From Colwellia sp. MB3u-41 (GTDB lineage: Bacteria > Pseudomonadota > Gammaproteobacteria > Enterobacterales > Alteromonadaceae), in contig NZ_JACGUT010000072.1 in the NCBI RefSeq assembly GCF_014076845.1, forward strand, positions 60,780 through 124,779: 64,000 nt of DNA, written 5' to 3'. A program made the translations under genes and the position numbers. Under the pieces are notes generated by a model. It was not told the origin of the DNA. It made no database searches and was given only the letters and a program-made list of their open reading frames with translations. This document shows positions 9,342 through 18,607 of the stretch, piece after piece (positions within the stretch are counted from its first letter, which is position 1; each line of letters starts with the position of its first letter).

Positions 9342-10070
9342 ATGACAAATAAAAATTTGCTACTACTCAGTAGCTCTCGTGTCGGTAATACACCTTACTT
9401 AGCACATGCGCAAACAATGATTGAAAACCACTTAGCAGGCATTAAAGACGTATTATTTATTCCCTACGCAGGTGTTAGTGTTAGTTATGACGATTACACG
9501 AAGAAAGTACAAGATGCTCTGCAACCATTGAACATTAACGTTACAGGTATTCATCAGTTTAGCGATGCGGTTACGGCGGTTAATAACGCAAAAGCAATTA
9601 TTATTGGTGGCGGTAATACCTTTCATTTATTGCATCAGTTGTACGAGAATAATTTAATCTCTGTTATTACTGACAAAGTAGCAACCGGTGTACCTTATAT
9701 TGGCTGGAGTGCCGGCGCTAATATAGCCGGTGCGAGTATCTGCACTACCAACGATATGCCGATTATTGAACCCTCCAGTTTTAAGGCTCTTAACTTAGTG
9801 CCATTTCAGCTTAACCCTCATTACACTGATTTTAATCCACCGGGTCATAACGGTGAAACAAGAGAACAACGTTTAGCTGAATTTATGGTCATTAACCCTG
9901 AAATGCCTATTGTGGCGATTGTTGAAGGAAGTGCTTTAACACTCGAATATAATAAATTGTCACTAATCGCTTGTGCGAAAATAGGAAATCCTGATGGTTT
10001 TTTATTTAAAGGAGGGAGTAAAAAAACGATTGCCGTTAGTGAAGATATCAGTCATTTGTTGTCAATGTAG
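9342..10070 (+). CDS. pepE: Peptidase E (alpha-aspartyl dipeptidase)
   Basis: Cytoplasmic serine dipeptidase of family S51 that cleaves Asp-X dipeptides. The 242-residue length fits PepE. The nucleophile lies in GWSAGANIAG (about 126-135). The preceding IIIGGGNTFHLL block (about 86-97) and the downstream NPHYTDFNPPGHNGETREQR block with a conserved His are family hallmarks. It stands alone between hicB and the convergent biotin operon. Confidence 0.92.
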   Translation: MTNKNLLLLSSSRVGNTPYLAHAQTMIENHLAGIKDVLFIPYAGVSVSYDDYTKKVQDALQPLNINVTGIHQFSDAVTAVNNAKAIIIGGGNTFHLLHQLYENNLISVITDKVATGVPYIGWSAGANIAGASICTTNDMPIIEPSSFKALNLVPFQLNPHYTDFNPPGHNGETREQRLAEFMVINPEMPIVAIVEGSALTLEYNKLSLIACAKIGNPDGFLFKGGSKKTIAVSEDISHLLSM

Positions 10071-10143
10071 AGTGGGCTGATTAATGAAGAAAGAGGTTGT
10101 AATGCGGCCCCTTTCTCTCATTTAGACAAACGTCACTAATATC

Positions 10144-10833
10144 CTAAAGCAGTTCAATAATCGACGATAGATTTATTGCCGACACGGCTTTGTTTAGATC
10201 CGCTTCAAAACCTAATTGAGCAATCATCGGAGCTGAAATTAGTGTCGTTAGCTCCGCTATATTTTCATGTAAGTAACTCATTGGCTCGATACAATTAGCT
10301 ATCCAACCAATGCAATCAAGTCCATCTGTTCGTATCGTTTCATAAGTTAGCACGGCATGATTTAAACAGCCTAGCTTCATATTTACCACCAAAATCACCT
10401 GCTGGTTCGTTTGCTGAACAAACTCAGATAAAAATTTGCCATGACCTAATGGTAATCGCCAACCACCTGCGCCTTCTGTAATCACAATGTCACTGGCTCT
10501 TGCTAAAACGTTGTTGTATCCAAGGTTTATGTCCGATAATTTAATTTCAGTATTCATTAAATTAGCAGCGATGTGAGGCGCAATGGCGGGTTCAAAAGCG
10601 AGAGGGTTAATTTCGTTAATGGTTTGTCCGCAATTTGCCTGGTGTAAGAGTAATTGTGCATCTTCATTAACAAGGACTTCTCCTGTTGCTGAAGCTATTC
10701 TTTCACATCCGGCTGAAATAGGCTTAAACACGGCAACGTTAAAGTTCATCTTTACTAAGGCCGCAGTGAGTAACTGAGCAACGTAGGTTTTGCCTGCATC
10801 AGTGTCCGTTGCAGTAATAAAAAGTTTAATCAT
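10144..10833 (-). CDS. bioD: Dethiobiotin synthetase
   Basis: ATP-dependent carboxylation of 7,8-diaminopelargonic acid to dethiobiotin, the penultimate step of biotin synthesis. It has 229 residues. The P-loop is TATDTDAGKTYVA (about 6-18), followed by FKPISAGCE and the VITEGAGGWRLPL block (about 116-128), all typical of BioD. The start overlaps the end of bioC by 8 bases, so it is the last gene of a bioB-bioF-bioC-bioD operon. Confidence 0.95.
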   Translation of the reverse strand: MIKLFITATDTDAGKTYVAQLLTAALVKMNFNVAVFKPISAGCERIASATGEVLVNEDAQLLLHQANCGQTINEINPLAFEPAIAPHIAANLMNTEIKLSDINLGYNNVLARASDIVITEGAGGWRLPLGHGKFLSEFVQQTNQQVILVVNMKLGCLNHAVLTYETIRTDGLDCIGWIANCIEPMSYLHENIAELTTLISAPMIAQLGFEADLNKAVSAINLSSIIELL

Positions 10834-11611
10834 TTAATTTAACTATAATCCCAGAATACACTTTATAAGTAGCAGGATAAATGCCACTTGGCTCTTGAAA
10901 GTCTTGATAGCTAAGGGTCATTCTTTGCCACTTGTCTTTACCAGCTAAACCTTTTCCTTTTTCCTTAGGCACATGATTTGCGCCGAGCCCCTTCAATTCA
11001 CGGGCTAAATGCATCACGTTTTCATATTCTAAGACTAAATCTTCATTTTTTTGTTCAAGTAATTTACATGAGCAAAGACTAAAAATGGTTTTTAGTTCGC
11101 CTTCTGTCTTAAAATCAATCACATGTTTATCATCATCAACCTGTGCCCAAGATGACTTTAATTCATGTAAGGTGCCATCAAGTAAGGTTGAAAATATAAA
11201 TAAACCACCAGGCTTTAATACCCGTAAAACTTCCTTAACAAGGACGTCGAGGGGATCACACCATTGAATAACTAAATTAGAATAAATAACATCAATACTA
11301 TCTGCTTTGAGAGGCAGATGATAAGCATCAGCCTCTAACCAAGAAATACCTTTACTACGATTTTCCTGGGCAAAAGATAACATTTTAGCTGAAATATCAA
11401 CACCAATGGTTTGGTTGAATTTACTCGTTAAAATATCAGTAAAAAAACCGGTACCCGATCCTAAATCTACCACAGTAAGATCTGAGCGATTAGGTAATAA
11501 TGACATCAAATTTTTACCCGTATAACGCTGTAATCGAGATGAAACATCATACGATTGGCTTGCTAAGCCAAATGACTTGGCTATTTTAACCCTGTTTAAT
11601 CCCTCTGCCAT
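10826..11611 (-). CDS. bioC: Malonyl-ACP O-methyltransferase
   Basis: SAM-dependent methylation of malonyl-ACP, which starts pimeloyl-ACP synthesis by disguising the carboxylate. It has 261 residues with a class I methyltransferase fold. Motif I is VVDLGSGTGFFTDIL (about 47-61), then the acidic motif GVDISAKMLSFA (about 74-85), and VIYSNLVIQWCDP (about 109-121). It overlaps bioF by one base and bioD by eight, consistent with translational coupling. No bioH is in view. Confidence 0.94.
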   Translation of the reverse strand: MAEGLNRVKIAKSFGLASQSYDVSSRLQRYTGKNLMSLLPNRSDLTVVDLGSGTGFFTDILTSKFNQTIGVDISAKMLSFAQENRSKGISWLEADAYHLPLKADSIDVIYSNLVIQWCDPLDVLVKEVLRVLKPGGLFIFSTLLDGTLHELKSSWAQVDDDKHVIDFKTEGELKTIFSLCSCKLLEQKNEDLVLEYENVMHLARELKGLGANHVPKEKGKGLAGKDKWQRMTLSYQDFQEPSGIYPATYKVYSGIIVKLND

Positions 11612-12750
11612 TAACTTAAAACCTCATTCAAACAATTCGCTAAATAGTTGATATCTTTCTCTTTATGCTTTGCCGTTATGGTTACGCGTAACCTAGAGCT
11701 ATTTTTAGCAACAGTTGGAGGTCGTATCGCGGTCAGCCAAATCCCTCTATTTTTCAACGTTTGGCAGACGTTAAGCGTTCTTTCTTCACTGCCAATAACA
11801 ATGGCATGAATAGAAGAGGATGAGGTTATTATATTGATGCTAGCATCAAGGTTCATTGATAAAATCTCGCTTAATTGCCTAATTTTTTCTCTACGCCAAG
11901 ATTCACTTTGGGCAAGTTTTATACTCATTTTGGTCGCCCAAGCGATAGCAGGAGAAATAGCGGTTGAATAAATATAATGACGGGAAAAATTCACCAGATA
12001 CTCATAAACATCTTCATCACAAGCGATAAAAGCACCACTGGTAGCTAAAGCTTTACCAAAAGTGGCCATAACAATATCGACCGGTCCAAAACTACTACTT
12101 CCCTGACCTTTATCACCTATGATGCCAAGACTATGAGCATCATCCATATAAAGCATTGCTTGTTGTTTTTTTGCAATATCAATTAGCTGGCTAACATCAG
12201 CACAATCGCCATCCATGCTAAAAATACCTTCAGAGATAATAAGTTTATTTTCATAAGTACTGTTAGCTAAATACCGCTTAAGTTGTTGGTGGTCATTATG
12301 TAGATAACGCTTTACTGAAGCGTCGCTTGATAACGCACCATCAATTAAAGAAGCGTGACTTAACTTGTCTAATAAAAATTGGCTCTCTTTATTACCTAAC
12401 GCTTGTAAAACACCGGAGTTAGCTGCAAAACCACTACTATAAAGTAAGCAGCGTGGTTTATTTAACCACTGACAAACTTCTTCTTCTAGCGCTTGGTGCG
12501 CATAATGAAAACCCGTAATTAAACTAGAAGCACTCGCACAACTACCGAATTTATCAACACCTTCTTGAAACGCTTTATTTATATCACGGTGATGATTTAA
12601 ACCGAGGTAATCATTAGAAGAAAAATTTAAATAACGTTCACCTGACACAAAAATCTCTCGACCATTTTGATCGCTTATACATTGACGTTGACGATATTGA
12701 GATTTTTCTTTTTGCTGAGCAACTTGCTCAGCAATAAAGTTAAAAGACAT
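11611..12750 (-). CDS. bioF: 8-amino-7-oxononanoate synthase
   Basis: PLP-dependent condensation of pimeloyl-ACP with alanine. It has 379 residues of the alpha-oxoamine synthase family. [11 protein letters not shown] is at about 41-51, [14 protein letters not shown] at about 101-114, and the cofactor region [12 protein letters not shown] at about 200-211. The PLP lysine is in [14 protein letters not shown] (about 228-241). It lies between bioB (32-base gap) and bioC (1-base overlap) in the bioBFCD operon. Confidence 0.96.
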   Translation of the reverse strand: MSFNFIAEQVAQQKEKSQYRQRQCISDQNGREIFVSGERYLNFSSNDYLGLNHHRDINKAFQEGVDKFGSCASASSLITGFHYAHQALEEEVCQWLNKPRCLLYSSGFAANSGVLQALGNKESQFLLDKLSHASLIDGALSSDASVKRYLHNDHQQLKRYLANSTYENKLIISEGIFSMDGDCADVSQLIDIAKKQQAMLYMDDAHSLGIIGDKGQGSSSFGPVDIVMATFGKALATSGAFIACDEDVYEYLVNFSRHYIYSTAISPAIAWATKMSIKLAQSESWRREKIRQLSEILSMNLDASINIITSSSSIHAIVIGSEERTLNVCQTLKNRGIWLTAIRPPTVAKNSSRLRVTITAKHKEKDINYLANCLNEVLS

Positions 12751-12782
12751 AGATTCAGTTTGACTCTTATGCGATGTGAACG

Positions 12783-13829
12783 TTACAAAGAAGCGTCGTA
12801 AAAAAGCGCTTTGTTTTGCTGATTGACAACCGCTGTTGTTATCTGCTGTTCAGTATCTTCATCTTCAGTGGCAATAGTTTCGGTATTAATACCTAATTTT
12901 GCAAACAATTGCATATCTTTATTCGCTTCAGGATTACCCGTTGTTAACAATTTACAGCCGTAAAAAATTGAATTTGCTCCGGCTAAGAAACACATTGCTT
13001 GCATTTGATCATTCATCGCATCGCGTCCTGCCGATAAACGTACATGGCTTTTAGGCATCATTATACGGGCAATAGCAATACAACGGATAAAATCAAAAGG
13101 GTCTAAATCGTCAACATCTGCTAATGGCGTACCTTCAATTTTTACTAACATATTGATAGGCACACTTTCAGGGTGCTGCGGTAAGTTAGCTAATTGGGCT
13201 AAAAACGAGGCTCTGTCTTGTGCCTTTTCGCCTAAACCAACAATACCACCACTACATACCTTCATGCCCGAGTCACGAACATTCTGTAACGTGTCTAATC
13301 TATCTTGATAGCTACGGGTGGTAATTATAGAATTATAATGTTCCGGTGATGTATCAAGATTATGGTTGTAATAATCTAACCCCGCTTCTTGAAGTTCGTC
13401 GGCTTGGCCGCCATCAATCATGCCTAATGTCATACAGGTTTCTAAACCCATCGCTTTAACACCTTTTACCATTTCAAGTACAAAAGGCATATCACGCGCT
13501 TTAGGATTCCTCCAACCGGCGCCCATACAAAAACGCGTTGAACCTTGATCTTTAGCTACTTTTGCAGCTTCTAATACTTTTTCAACTTCCATTAACCGTT
13601 CTTTTTGAACATTAGTATTGTATCGAACACTTTGTGAACAATATTTACAGTCTTCAGGACAAGCACCCGTTTTTATTGATAATAACGTGCTAACTTGTAC
13701 TTCATTCGGGTTAAAATGTTCACGATGAACGGTTTGAGCTTTAAACATAAGATCACTGAAAGGCATAGCAAATAATGCTTCAACTTCAGCTATTGACCAA
13801 TCATGACGAGGTATATTCGTTTGAGACAT
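12783..13829 (-). CDS. bioB: Biotin synthase
   Basis: Radical-SAM enzyme that inserts sulfur into dethiobiotin. I start at 13829 ([20 protein letters not shown], 348 residues). This matches normal BioB N-termini and has an AAAGG ribosome site; an in-frame ATG at 13919 would add about 30 atypical residues. The radical-SAM cluster motif [11 protein letters not shown] is at about 57-67. [10 protein letters not shown], the [10 protein letters not shown] block and RLSAGRD are all conserved. It is the first gene of bioBFCD and divergent from bioA. Confidence 0.97.
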   Translation of the reverse strand: MSQTNIPRHDWSIAEVEALFAMPFSDLMFKAQTVHREHFNPNEVQVSTLLSIKTGACPEDCKYCSQSVRYNTNVQKERLMEVEKVLEAAKVAKDQGSTRFCMGAGWRNPKARDMPFVLEMVKGVKAMGLETCMTLGMIDGGQADELQEAGLDYYNHNLDTSPEHYNSIITTRSYQDRLDTLQNVRDSGMKVCSGGIVGLGEKAQDRASFLAQLANLPQHPESVPINMLVKIEGTPLADVDDLDPFDFIRCIAIARIMMPKSHVRLSAGRDAMNDQMQAMCFLAGANSIFYGCKLLTTGNPEANKDMQLFAKLGINTETIATEDEDTEQQITTAVVNQQNKALFYDASL

Positions 13830-13909
13830 ATGAAACCTTTGCTGTAAAAATGTAAATGGGATAATTGCATCGTTAAATATTAGCAGGTAATCTATGCGCC
13901 AGTCATTAA

Positions 13910-13942
13910 TTGTCAACATAAAAACCCATGCAAGCTTTACAT
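13910..13942. promoter_or_regulatory. Candidate BirA (bio) operator between bioB and bioA
   Basis: TTGTCAACA-N15-GCTTTACAT resembles the BirA consensus TTGTAAACC-N14/15-GGTTTACAA, with 7/9 and 6/9 matching half-site positions. It lies in the divergent bioB|bioA gap, the usual position. It ends directly at the preferred bioA ATG, which is closer than usual, so confidence is moderate. Confidence 0.45.
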
Positions 13943-15241
13943 ATGAATAAAAAACATACAGATTTAATTGATTTTGATAAAAAACATGTTTGGCACCCCT
14001 ACACGTCTATGTCGAATCCACTGCCATCATATTTAGTTGAATCCGCACAAGGTGTTCATATAAAACTCGCCTCAGGAGAAGAACTTGTTGATGGTATGTC
14101 TTCGTGGTGGTCGGTGTTACATGGCTATAATCATCCAAAATTGAATCAAGCACTTATTGATCAAACGCAAAAAATGGCACATGTCATGTTTGGTGGTTTA
14201 ACGCATGAACCTGCGATTAACCTCTGTAAGAAGTTGATTGATATAACACCAGAGCCGCTTCAAAAAGTCTTTTTATCAGACTCAGGCTCAGTATCTGTAG
14301 AAGTGGCCATTAAAATGTCTTTACAATATTGGCATAGTCAAGGCAAAAGCGAAAAACACAAACTACTCACGGTTAAAAATGGCTATCACGGCGATACCTT
14401 TGCAGCAATGTCGGTTTGCGATCCCGTGAATGGTATGCATCAAATTTTTGAAACGGTGTTAATGAAAAACATTTTTGCGCCGGCGCCACAAAGTAATTTT
14501 TATCAACCGTGGGATGAAAGTGAACTTACAAGGTTAAAAACATTATTTAAAACACAGCACGAAAAAATCGCGGCCTTTATTATCGAACCTATAGTGCAAG
14601 GTGCAGGCGGCATGCGCTTTTATCACCCTGAGTACTTAAAAGCATGTCGCGCTTTATGTACGCAATTTAACGTATTATTTATTGTTGATGAAATAGCCAC
14701 AGGCTTAGGCCGAACGGGTAAAATGTTTGGCTGTAACTGGGCAGAAATAAGCCCTGACATTATGTGTTTAGGAAAAACATTAACCGGCGGTTATATGACC
14801 CTTGCAGCTACGCTTTGTACAGAAGAAATTGCCAATACCATCAGCGATGGCGAAGCAGGATGTTTTATGCATGGCCCTACTTTTATGGCAAACCCGCTGG
14901 CATGTGCTGTCGCTAATGCAAGTGTAGACCTTTTAGAAACAGGAGAATGGCAACAGCAAATTGGTTTTATTGAAGGTTATTTAAAGCTAAAATTATTACC
15001 CTTAAATAAGCACTCAAGAGTGAAAGATGCGCGAGTACTCGGGGGGATTGGTGTTATAGAAACAGTAGATGCAGTGAATATGGCTAACATACAAAAGAGG
15101 TTTGTTGAGCTGGGTGTATGGATCAGACCCTTTGGTAAGCTTATCTATATTATGCCACCTTTTATTATCACCGAGGCAGATTTAAAGAGACTTGTTAAAG
15201 CAATAAGCACAGTACTTGATGAAGCACAGTGCTTTGCATAA
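13943..15241 (+). CDS. bioA: Adenosylmethionine-8-amino-7-oxononanoate aminotransferase
   Basis: PLP aminotransferase that makes 7,8-diaminopelargonic acid with SAM as amino donor. From the ATG at 13943 it has 432 residues. The start [23 protein letters not shown] aligns with the E. coli BioA N-terminus better than the in-frame ATG at 13928. Motifs are [17 protein letters not shown] (about 53-69), [42 protein letters not shown] and the PLP lysine in [11 protein letters not shown]. It is divergent from bioBFCD and probably under the same BirA control. Confidence 0.96.
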   Translation: MNKKHTDLIDFDKKHVWHPYTSMSNPLPSYLVESAQGVHIKLASGEELVDGMSSWWSVLHGYNHPKLNQALIDQTQKMAHVMFGGLTHEPAINLCKKLIDITPEPLQKVFLSDSGSVSVEVAIKMSLQYWHSQGKSEKHKLLTVKNGYHGDTFAAMSVCDPVNGMHQIFETVLMKNIFAPAPQSNFYQPWDESELTRLKTLFKTQHEKIAAFIIEPIVQGAGGMRFYHPEYLKACRALCTQFNVLFIVDEIATGLGRTGKMFGCNWAEISPDIMCLGKTLTGGYMTLAATLCTEEIANTISDGEAGCFMHGPTFMANPLACAVANASVDLLETGEWQQQIGFIEGYLKLKLLPLNKHSRVKDARVLGGIGVIETVDAVNMANIQKRFVELGVWIRPFGKLIYIMPPFIITEADLKRLVKAISTVLDEAQCFA

Positions 15242-15293
15242 TAAAGACTAAATTATATTTTTGAAGTAGAGATAAACACATTTAGCAATGAAC

Positions 15294-15662
15294 TTATACT
15301 TCATTGAGTTTAACTAAAATATAGACAACCCAAGCGACAGTGATCGTCAGTAAAAGGACTAAATTAAAATGCTTACTGTCTTGTTTTCTTCTACTTCGAT
15401 AATGATCAAGCACTAAACAAAAATAGCTACATAACGCGCTTATCCAAAGCACTATATATAAATACCCGGTCAAGGGTGTTAGCCAAAATTGTCTTATTTC
15501 GATATCTCTATATCGTAGTAAACCATAATCTTGCTCTGGTGCAGCAAAATATGACATAACGATGGCAAATATGAATAAACCCCAGCCACTTAATGCCAAA
15601 ACTCGTGTTAACACTACCCCAATATCTGCAGACTTTCGCCTGTTTTTTGTTGCTAAGACCAT
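15294..15662 (-). CDS. Small membrane protein, unknown function
   Basis: 122 residues with three predicted membrane segments: about 20-42 (VLALSGWGLFIFAIVMSYF), 63-85 (LTPLTGYLYIVLWISALCSYF) and 100-118 (LVLLLTITVAWVVYILV). A positive loop (DHYRSRRKQDSKH) sits between the last two. It is flanked by bioA (convergent) and asnS (divergent). I do not recognise the family by name, but the gene looks real. The 196 bases before asnS contain no other gene. Confidence 0.7.
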   Translation of the reverse strand: MVLATKNRRKSADIGVVLTRVLALSGWGLFIFAIVMSYFAAPEQDYGLLRYRDIEIRQFWLTPLTGYLYIVLWISALCSYFCLVLDHYRSRRKQDSKHFNLVLLLTITVAWVVYILVKLNEV

Positions 15663-15858
15663 TGATCTAAACCCTCTAAAGTCAATATGACTATGTTTTG
15701 TTTATATATAGGCCGGAATAGCAAGTTTTACTTGTTAAAAACAACAGTAAAGGTAACATATCACACCTTAAAGTTAGTGCAAATAAATTCAGCATCCTAA
15801 ACTGGATATATGTACAACTATCTATGACAATAATTAAATAAAGATAAGAGGTTGATAA

Positions 15859-17259
15859 ATGTCAGTTATCTCAATCACTGATGTACTTGCTGGTAAATAC
15901 CCAGTAAGTGAAGCAGTTACAGTACACGGTTGGATCCGAACTCGCCGTGATTCTAAAGCCGGTATTTCATTCTTAGCCGTTCATGACGGTTCATGTTTTG
16001 ATGCTATTCAAGCCATCGCGCCAAGTGATCTCGATAATTATCAATCAGAAATATTAAAATTAACTACCGGTGCATCTGTAAAAGTTACCGGTATTTTGGT
16101 TGAATCCCCGGGTAAAGGTCAGTCATTTGAAATACAAGCGACGAAAGTAGAGATATTAGGCTTAGTTGATGACCCTGATACTTACCCAATGGCTGCAAAA
16201 CGTCATAGTATAGAATTTTTACGTGAACAAGCTCACTTACGTGCCCGTACTAATATCGGCGGAGCCGTTGCTCGTGTTCGAAATACCTTAGCTCAAGCGG
16301 TTCATCGTTTTCTTCACAGTAAAGGTTATTTTTGGATCAGCACGCCATTAATTACTGGCTCAGACTGTGAAGGTGCGGGTGAAATGTTCCGTGTTAGTAC
16401 GCTTGATATGGAAAACTTACCTCGTACTGACAAAGGTGATGTTGATTACGGCAAAGATTTTTTTGGTAAAGAAACATTCTTAACGGTTTCTGGCCAATTG
16501 AATGTAGAAACTTACGCATGTGCCCTTTCAAAAGTTTATACTTTTGGTCCAACATTTCGTGCTGAAAATTCAAACACCACACGTCACCTAGCAGAATTTT
16601 GGATGATCGAGCCAGAAATCGCTTTTGCTGATTTATCGGATGCTGCTGACCTTGCTGAAGAAATGTTGAAGTATGTTTTTCAAGCCGTACTTGATGAGCG
16701 TAGCGATGACATGGCGTTCTTTGAGCAACGTGTTGATAAAACAGTTGTAGATCGTATGAACTCAGTTATAAAAAATGATTTTGTTCGTTTAGATTACACT
16801 GACGCTATTACGATATTAGAAAATTGTGATAAGACATTCGAAAACAAAGTCGCTTGGGGTGTTGATCTTAACTCTGAGCACGAGCGTTACCTTGCTGAAG
16901 AGCATTTTAATGGTCCGGTAGTGTTACAAAACTATCCGAAAGACATTAAATCTTTTTACATGCGCTTAAATGATGACGGTAAAACAGTTGCTGCTATGGA
17001 CATTTTAGCACCAGGGATTGGCGAAATTATTGGCGGTAGTCAACGCGAAGAACGTCTTGATGTATTAGACGCTCGTTTAGCTGAAATGAATTTGAATCAA
17101 GAGGACTACAGCTGGTATCGTGATTTACGCCGTTACGGCACAGTGCCTCATTCAGGTTTCGGTTTAGGTTTTGAACGCTTAGTTGCTTATGCAACAGGTA
17201 TGCAAAACGTACGAGACGTAATTCCTTTCCCAAGAACGCCAAATAACGCGGCATTCTAA
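15859..17259 (+). CDS. asnS: Asparaginyl-tRNA synthetase
   Basis: Class IIb synthetase charging tRNA-Asn, 466 residues. The N-terminal OB-fold anticodon-binding domain (about 15-110) includes [24 protein letters not shown]. Class II motif 2 is in [25 protein letters not shown] (about 230-254). Motif 3 is [15 protein letters not shown] (about 434-448), ending in the typical RDVIPFPR. It is a single-gene unit with its own terminator. The presence of asnS implies direct Asn-tRNA charging. Confidence 0.97.
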   Translation: MSVISITDVLAGKYPVSEAVTVHGWIRTRRDSKAGISFLAVHDGSCFDAIQAIAPSDLDNYQSEILKLTTGASVKVTGILVESPGKGQSFEIQATKVEILGLVDDPDTYPMAAKRHSIEFLREQAHLRARTNIGGAVARVRNTLAQAVHRFLHSKGYFWISTPLITGSDCEGAGEMFRVSTLDMENLPRTDKGDVDYGKDFFGKETFLTVSGQLNVETYACALSKVYTFGPTFRAENSNTTRHLAEFWMIEPEIAFADLSDAADLAEEMLKYVFQAVLDERSDDMAFFEQRVDKTVVDRMNSVIKNDFVRLDYTDAITILENCDKTFENKVAWGVDLNSEHERYLAEEHFNGPVVLQNYPKDIKSFYMRLNDDGKTVAAMDILAPGIGEIIGGSQREERLDVLDARLAEMNLNQEDYSWYRDLRRYGTVPHSGFGLGFERLVAYATGMQNVRDVIPFPRTPNNAAF

Positions 17260-17281
17260 GCATCGAATAAAGTCATATAAA

Positions 17282-17306
17282 AAAACCTCTTTATTGAGGT
17301 TTTTTT
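17282..17306 (+). terminator. Terminator after asnS
   Basis: Stem AAAACCTC/GAGGTTTT (17282-17303) with loop TTTATT and a following T run, 22 bases after the asnS stop. Confidence 0.85.
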
Positions 17307-17307
17307 A

Positions 17308-17392
17308 TGTTCAGGATGAACGGTATGTCATAGTTACAAGGATGTGAAAGAATGACAATGTTCAGGATGAACGGTATGTCATGATCACATGG
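17308..17392. repeat. 51-bp tandem intergenic repeat, locus 1 (about 1.7 copies)
   Basis: Units start at 17308 and 17359, exactly 51 bases apart. Each begins TGTTCAGGATGAACGG and continues ATGTCAT... The unit contains a small palindrome GTTCA-GGA-TGAAC. In complete copies elsewhere TCACAT-GG-ATGTGA is also present. The same repeat recurs at 20517. It sits between the asnS terminator and a convergent GNAT gene. Confidence 0.85.
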
Positions 17393-17418
17393 AGCGTTTA
17401 TAGCCAAATTAGCATATA

Positions 17419-17841
17419 TTATTGGACAAGTTCTTTTACCATAAAATATTTACAACCTGTTTTGGGGTAATGTTCTTGCACCCACTTTGTTTGATAACCG
17501 TGCTTTTGATAAAAAGGCATTGCTTGAAAGTTTAAGGTATCAAGCATACTTAAGGTACAACCTCTTCCGCTTGCTGCTTCTTCAAGCTCAGCTAAAATTC
17601 TAGTACCCACTTTCTTACCACGAAGTGACTCGTCAACCCAAAGTGTATTAATTAATAGCCAATTGCCAAACGTACGTGCCGAAGAACCAGCAATAATATG
17701 CCCTTGGTCATCGGTTATTTGAATAGCAAGTGGCTTGCGTTCATTCACTTCCCAATGCGCCCAATTAAACTCTGCTATTTTTTTATCGAGAAAGTTAATT
17801 AACGCTTGTTCAGGCTCGTCTAGTATTTCAATATTCATCAA
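17419..17841 (-). CDS. GNAT-family N-acetyltransferase
   Basis: 140 residues with a GNAT fold. LLINTLWVDESLRGKKVGTRILAELEEAASGRGC (about 66-99) contains the acetyl-CoA-binding R/Q-x-x-G-x-G/A-like segment RGKKVG. FQAMPFYQKHGYQ is the usual C-terminal motif. The substrate is not evident. The gene lies 13 bases downstream of the nitroreductase gene in the same direction and is probably co-transcribed with it. Confidence 0.85.
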   Translation of the reverse strand: MMNIEILDEPEQALINFLDKKIAEFNWAHWEVNERKPLAIQITDDQGHIIAGSSARTFGNWLLINTLWVDESLRGKKVGTRILAELEEAASGRGCTLSMLDTLNFQAMPFYQKHGYQTKWVQEHYPKTGCKYFMVKELVQ

Positions 17842-17854
17842 ACCTCTTTAATCG

Positions 17855-18403
17855 TTAAAAGTACGATACATGTGATTCAATCACTCTAGCGGGTTTAATC
17901 GGACGCTCTTTTAAAGGCGTACCAATATAGATAAAACCAATAATGTCATTGTCTGCACTTATCGCTAACTCGCGTTTTACTGAACTATTATAACTAAAGT
18001 CGCCTGTTCGCCACACGGCCCCATAACCCAAACTAAACGCCGCCATTTGCATAGCATGAGCACAACAACCTGCTGCTATCGTCTGTTCACCTTTAGGGAC
18101 TTTTTCATGGTGTTGATATTGCGTACTCACCACAATAATTAAGGGGGCGCGATACGGCATGTTTTTAGCTTTTTCTATATTGGCTTTAGCAAAATCTTGC
18201 TCTATGGCCGCTTGTTCAAAGACTTGACTTAATTTATCTAAACCACTTTCTTTAATGACAGTAAAAAACCAAGGCGCTAAACAACCGTGATCCGGCGCTC
18301 GCATGCCTGCACTCAGTATAAAATCAAGATCACACGGCTGAGGCGCTGGCGATATTAGTCTGGGATTGGATTGTCGTTGTAATAATAATTCTTTAGCATT
18401 CAT
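17855..18403 (-). CDS. ydjA: YdjA-like NAD(P)H nitroreductase
   Basis: FMN-dependent oxidoreductase of the small nitroreductase group, 182 residues. I start at 18403 (MNAKELLLQRQSNPRL), which aligns with the E. coli YdjA start. An in-frame upstream ATG at 18532 would add a 43-residue hydrophobic leader not found in the family. Shared blocks are AGMRAPDHGCLAPWFF (about 31-46), APLIIVVSTQY, GCCAHAMQMAAFSLGYGAVWRTG and IIGFIYIGTP. The physiological substrate is unknown. It is divergent from sppA. Confidence 0.9.
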   Translation of the reverse strand: MNAKELLLQRQSNPRLISPAPQPCDLDFILSAGMRAPDHGCLAPWFFTVIKESGLDKLSQVFEQAAIEQDFAKANIEKAKNMPYRAPLIIVVSTQYQHHEKVPKGEQTIAAGCCAHAMQMAAFSLGYGAVWRTGDFSYNSSVKRELAISADNDIIGFIYIGTPLKERPIKPARVIESHVSYF

Positions 18404-18607
18404 TAAGTATAAAGACCCGGTTATATTTTCGTTGCTGGTGATTATAAAGCTAATGTTTGATAAGGGTAAAGCAAGCAGGGCTAATAAAAAATAAAGCACG
18501 GTAAATAATAAGATTAATTTAGGCAAAAACACATTTATTTACTATTGAGACTACATAAATGATCAATAATTAAGTAGCATGGCAGTAATTATAATTACAG
18601 ACTTATC

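Noticed and set aside
18404..18532. Hydrophobic N-terminal leader for the nitroreductase
   Set aside because: YdjA proteins start at the MNAKELL position and are cytoplasmic.
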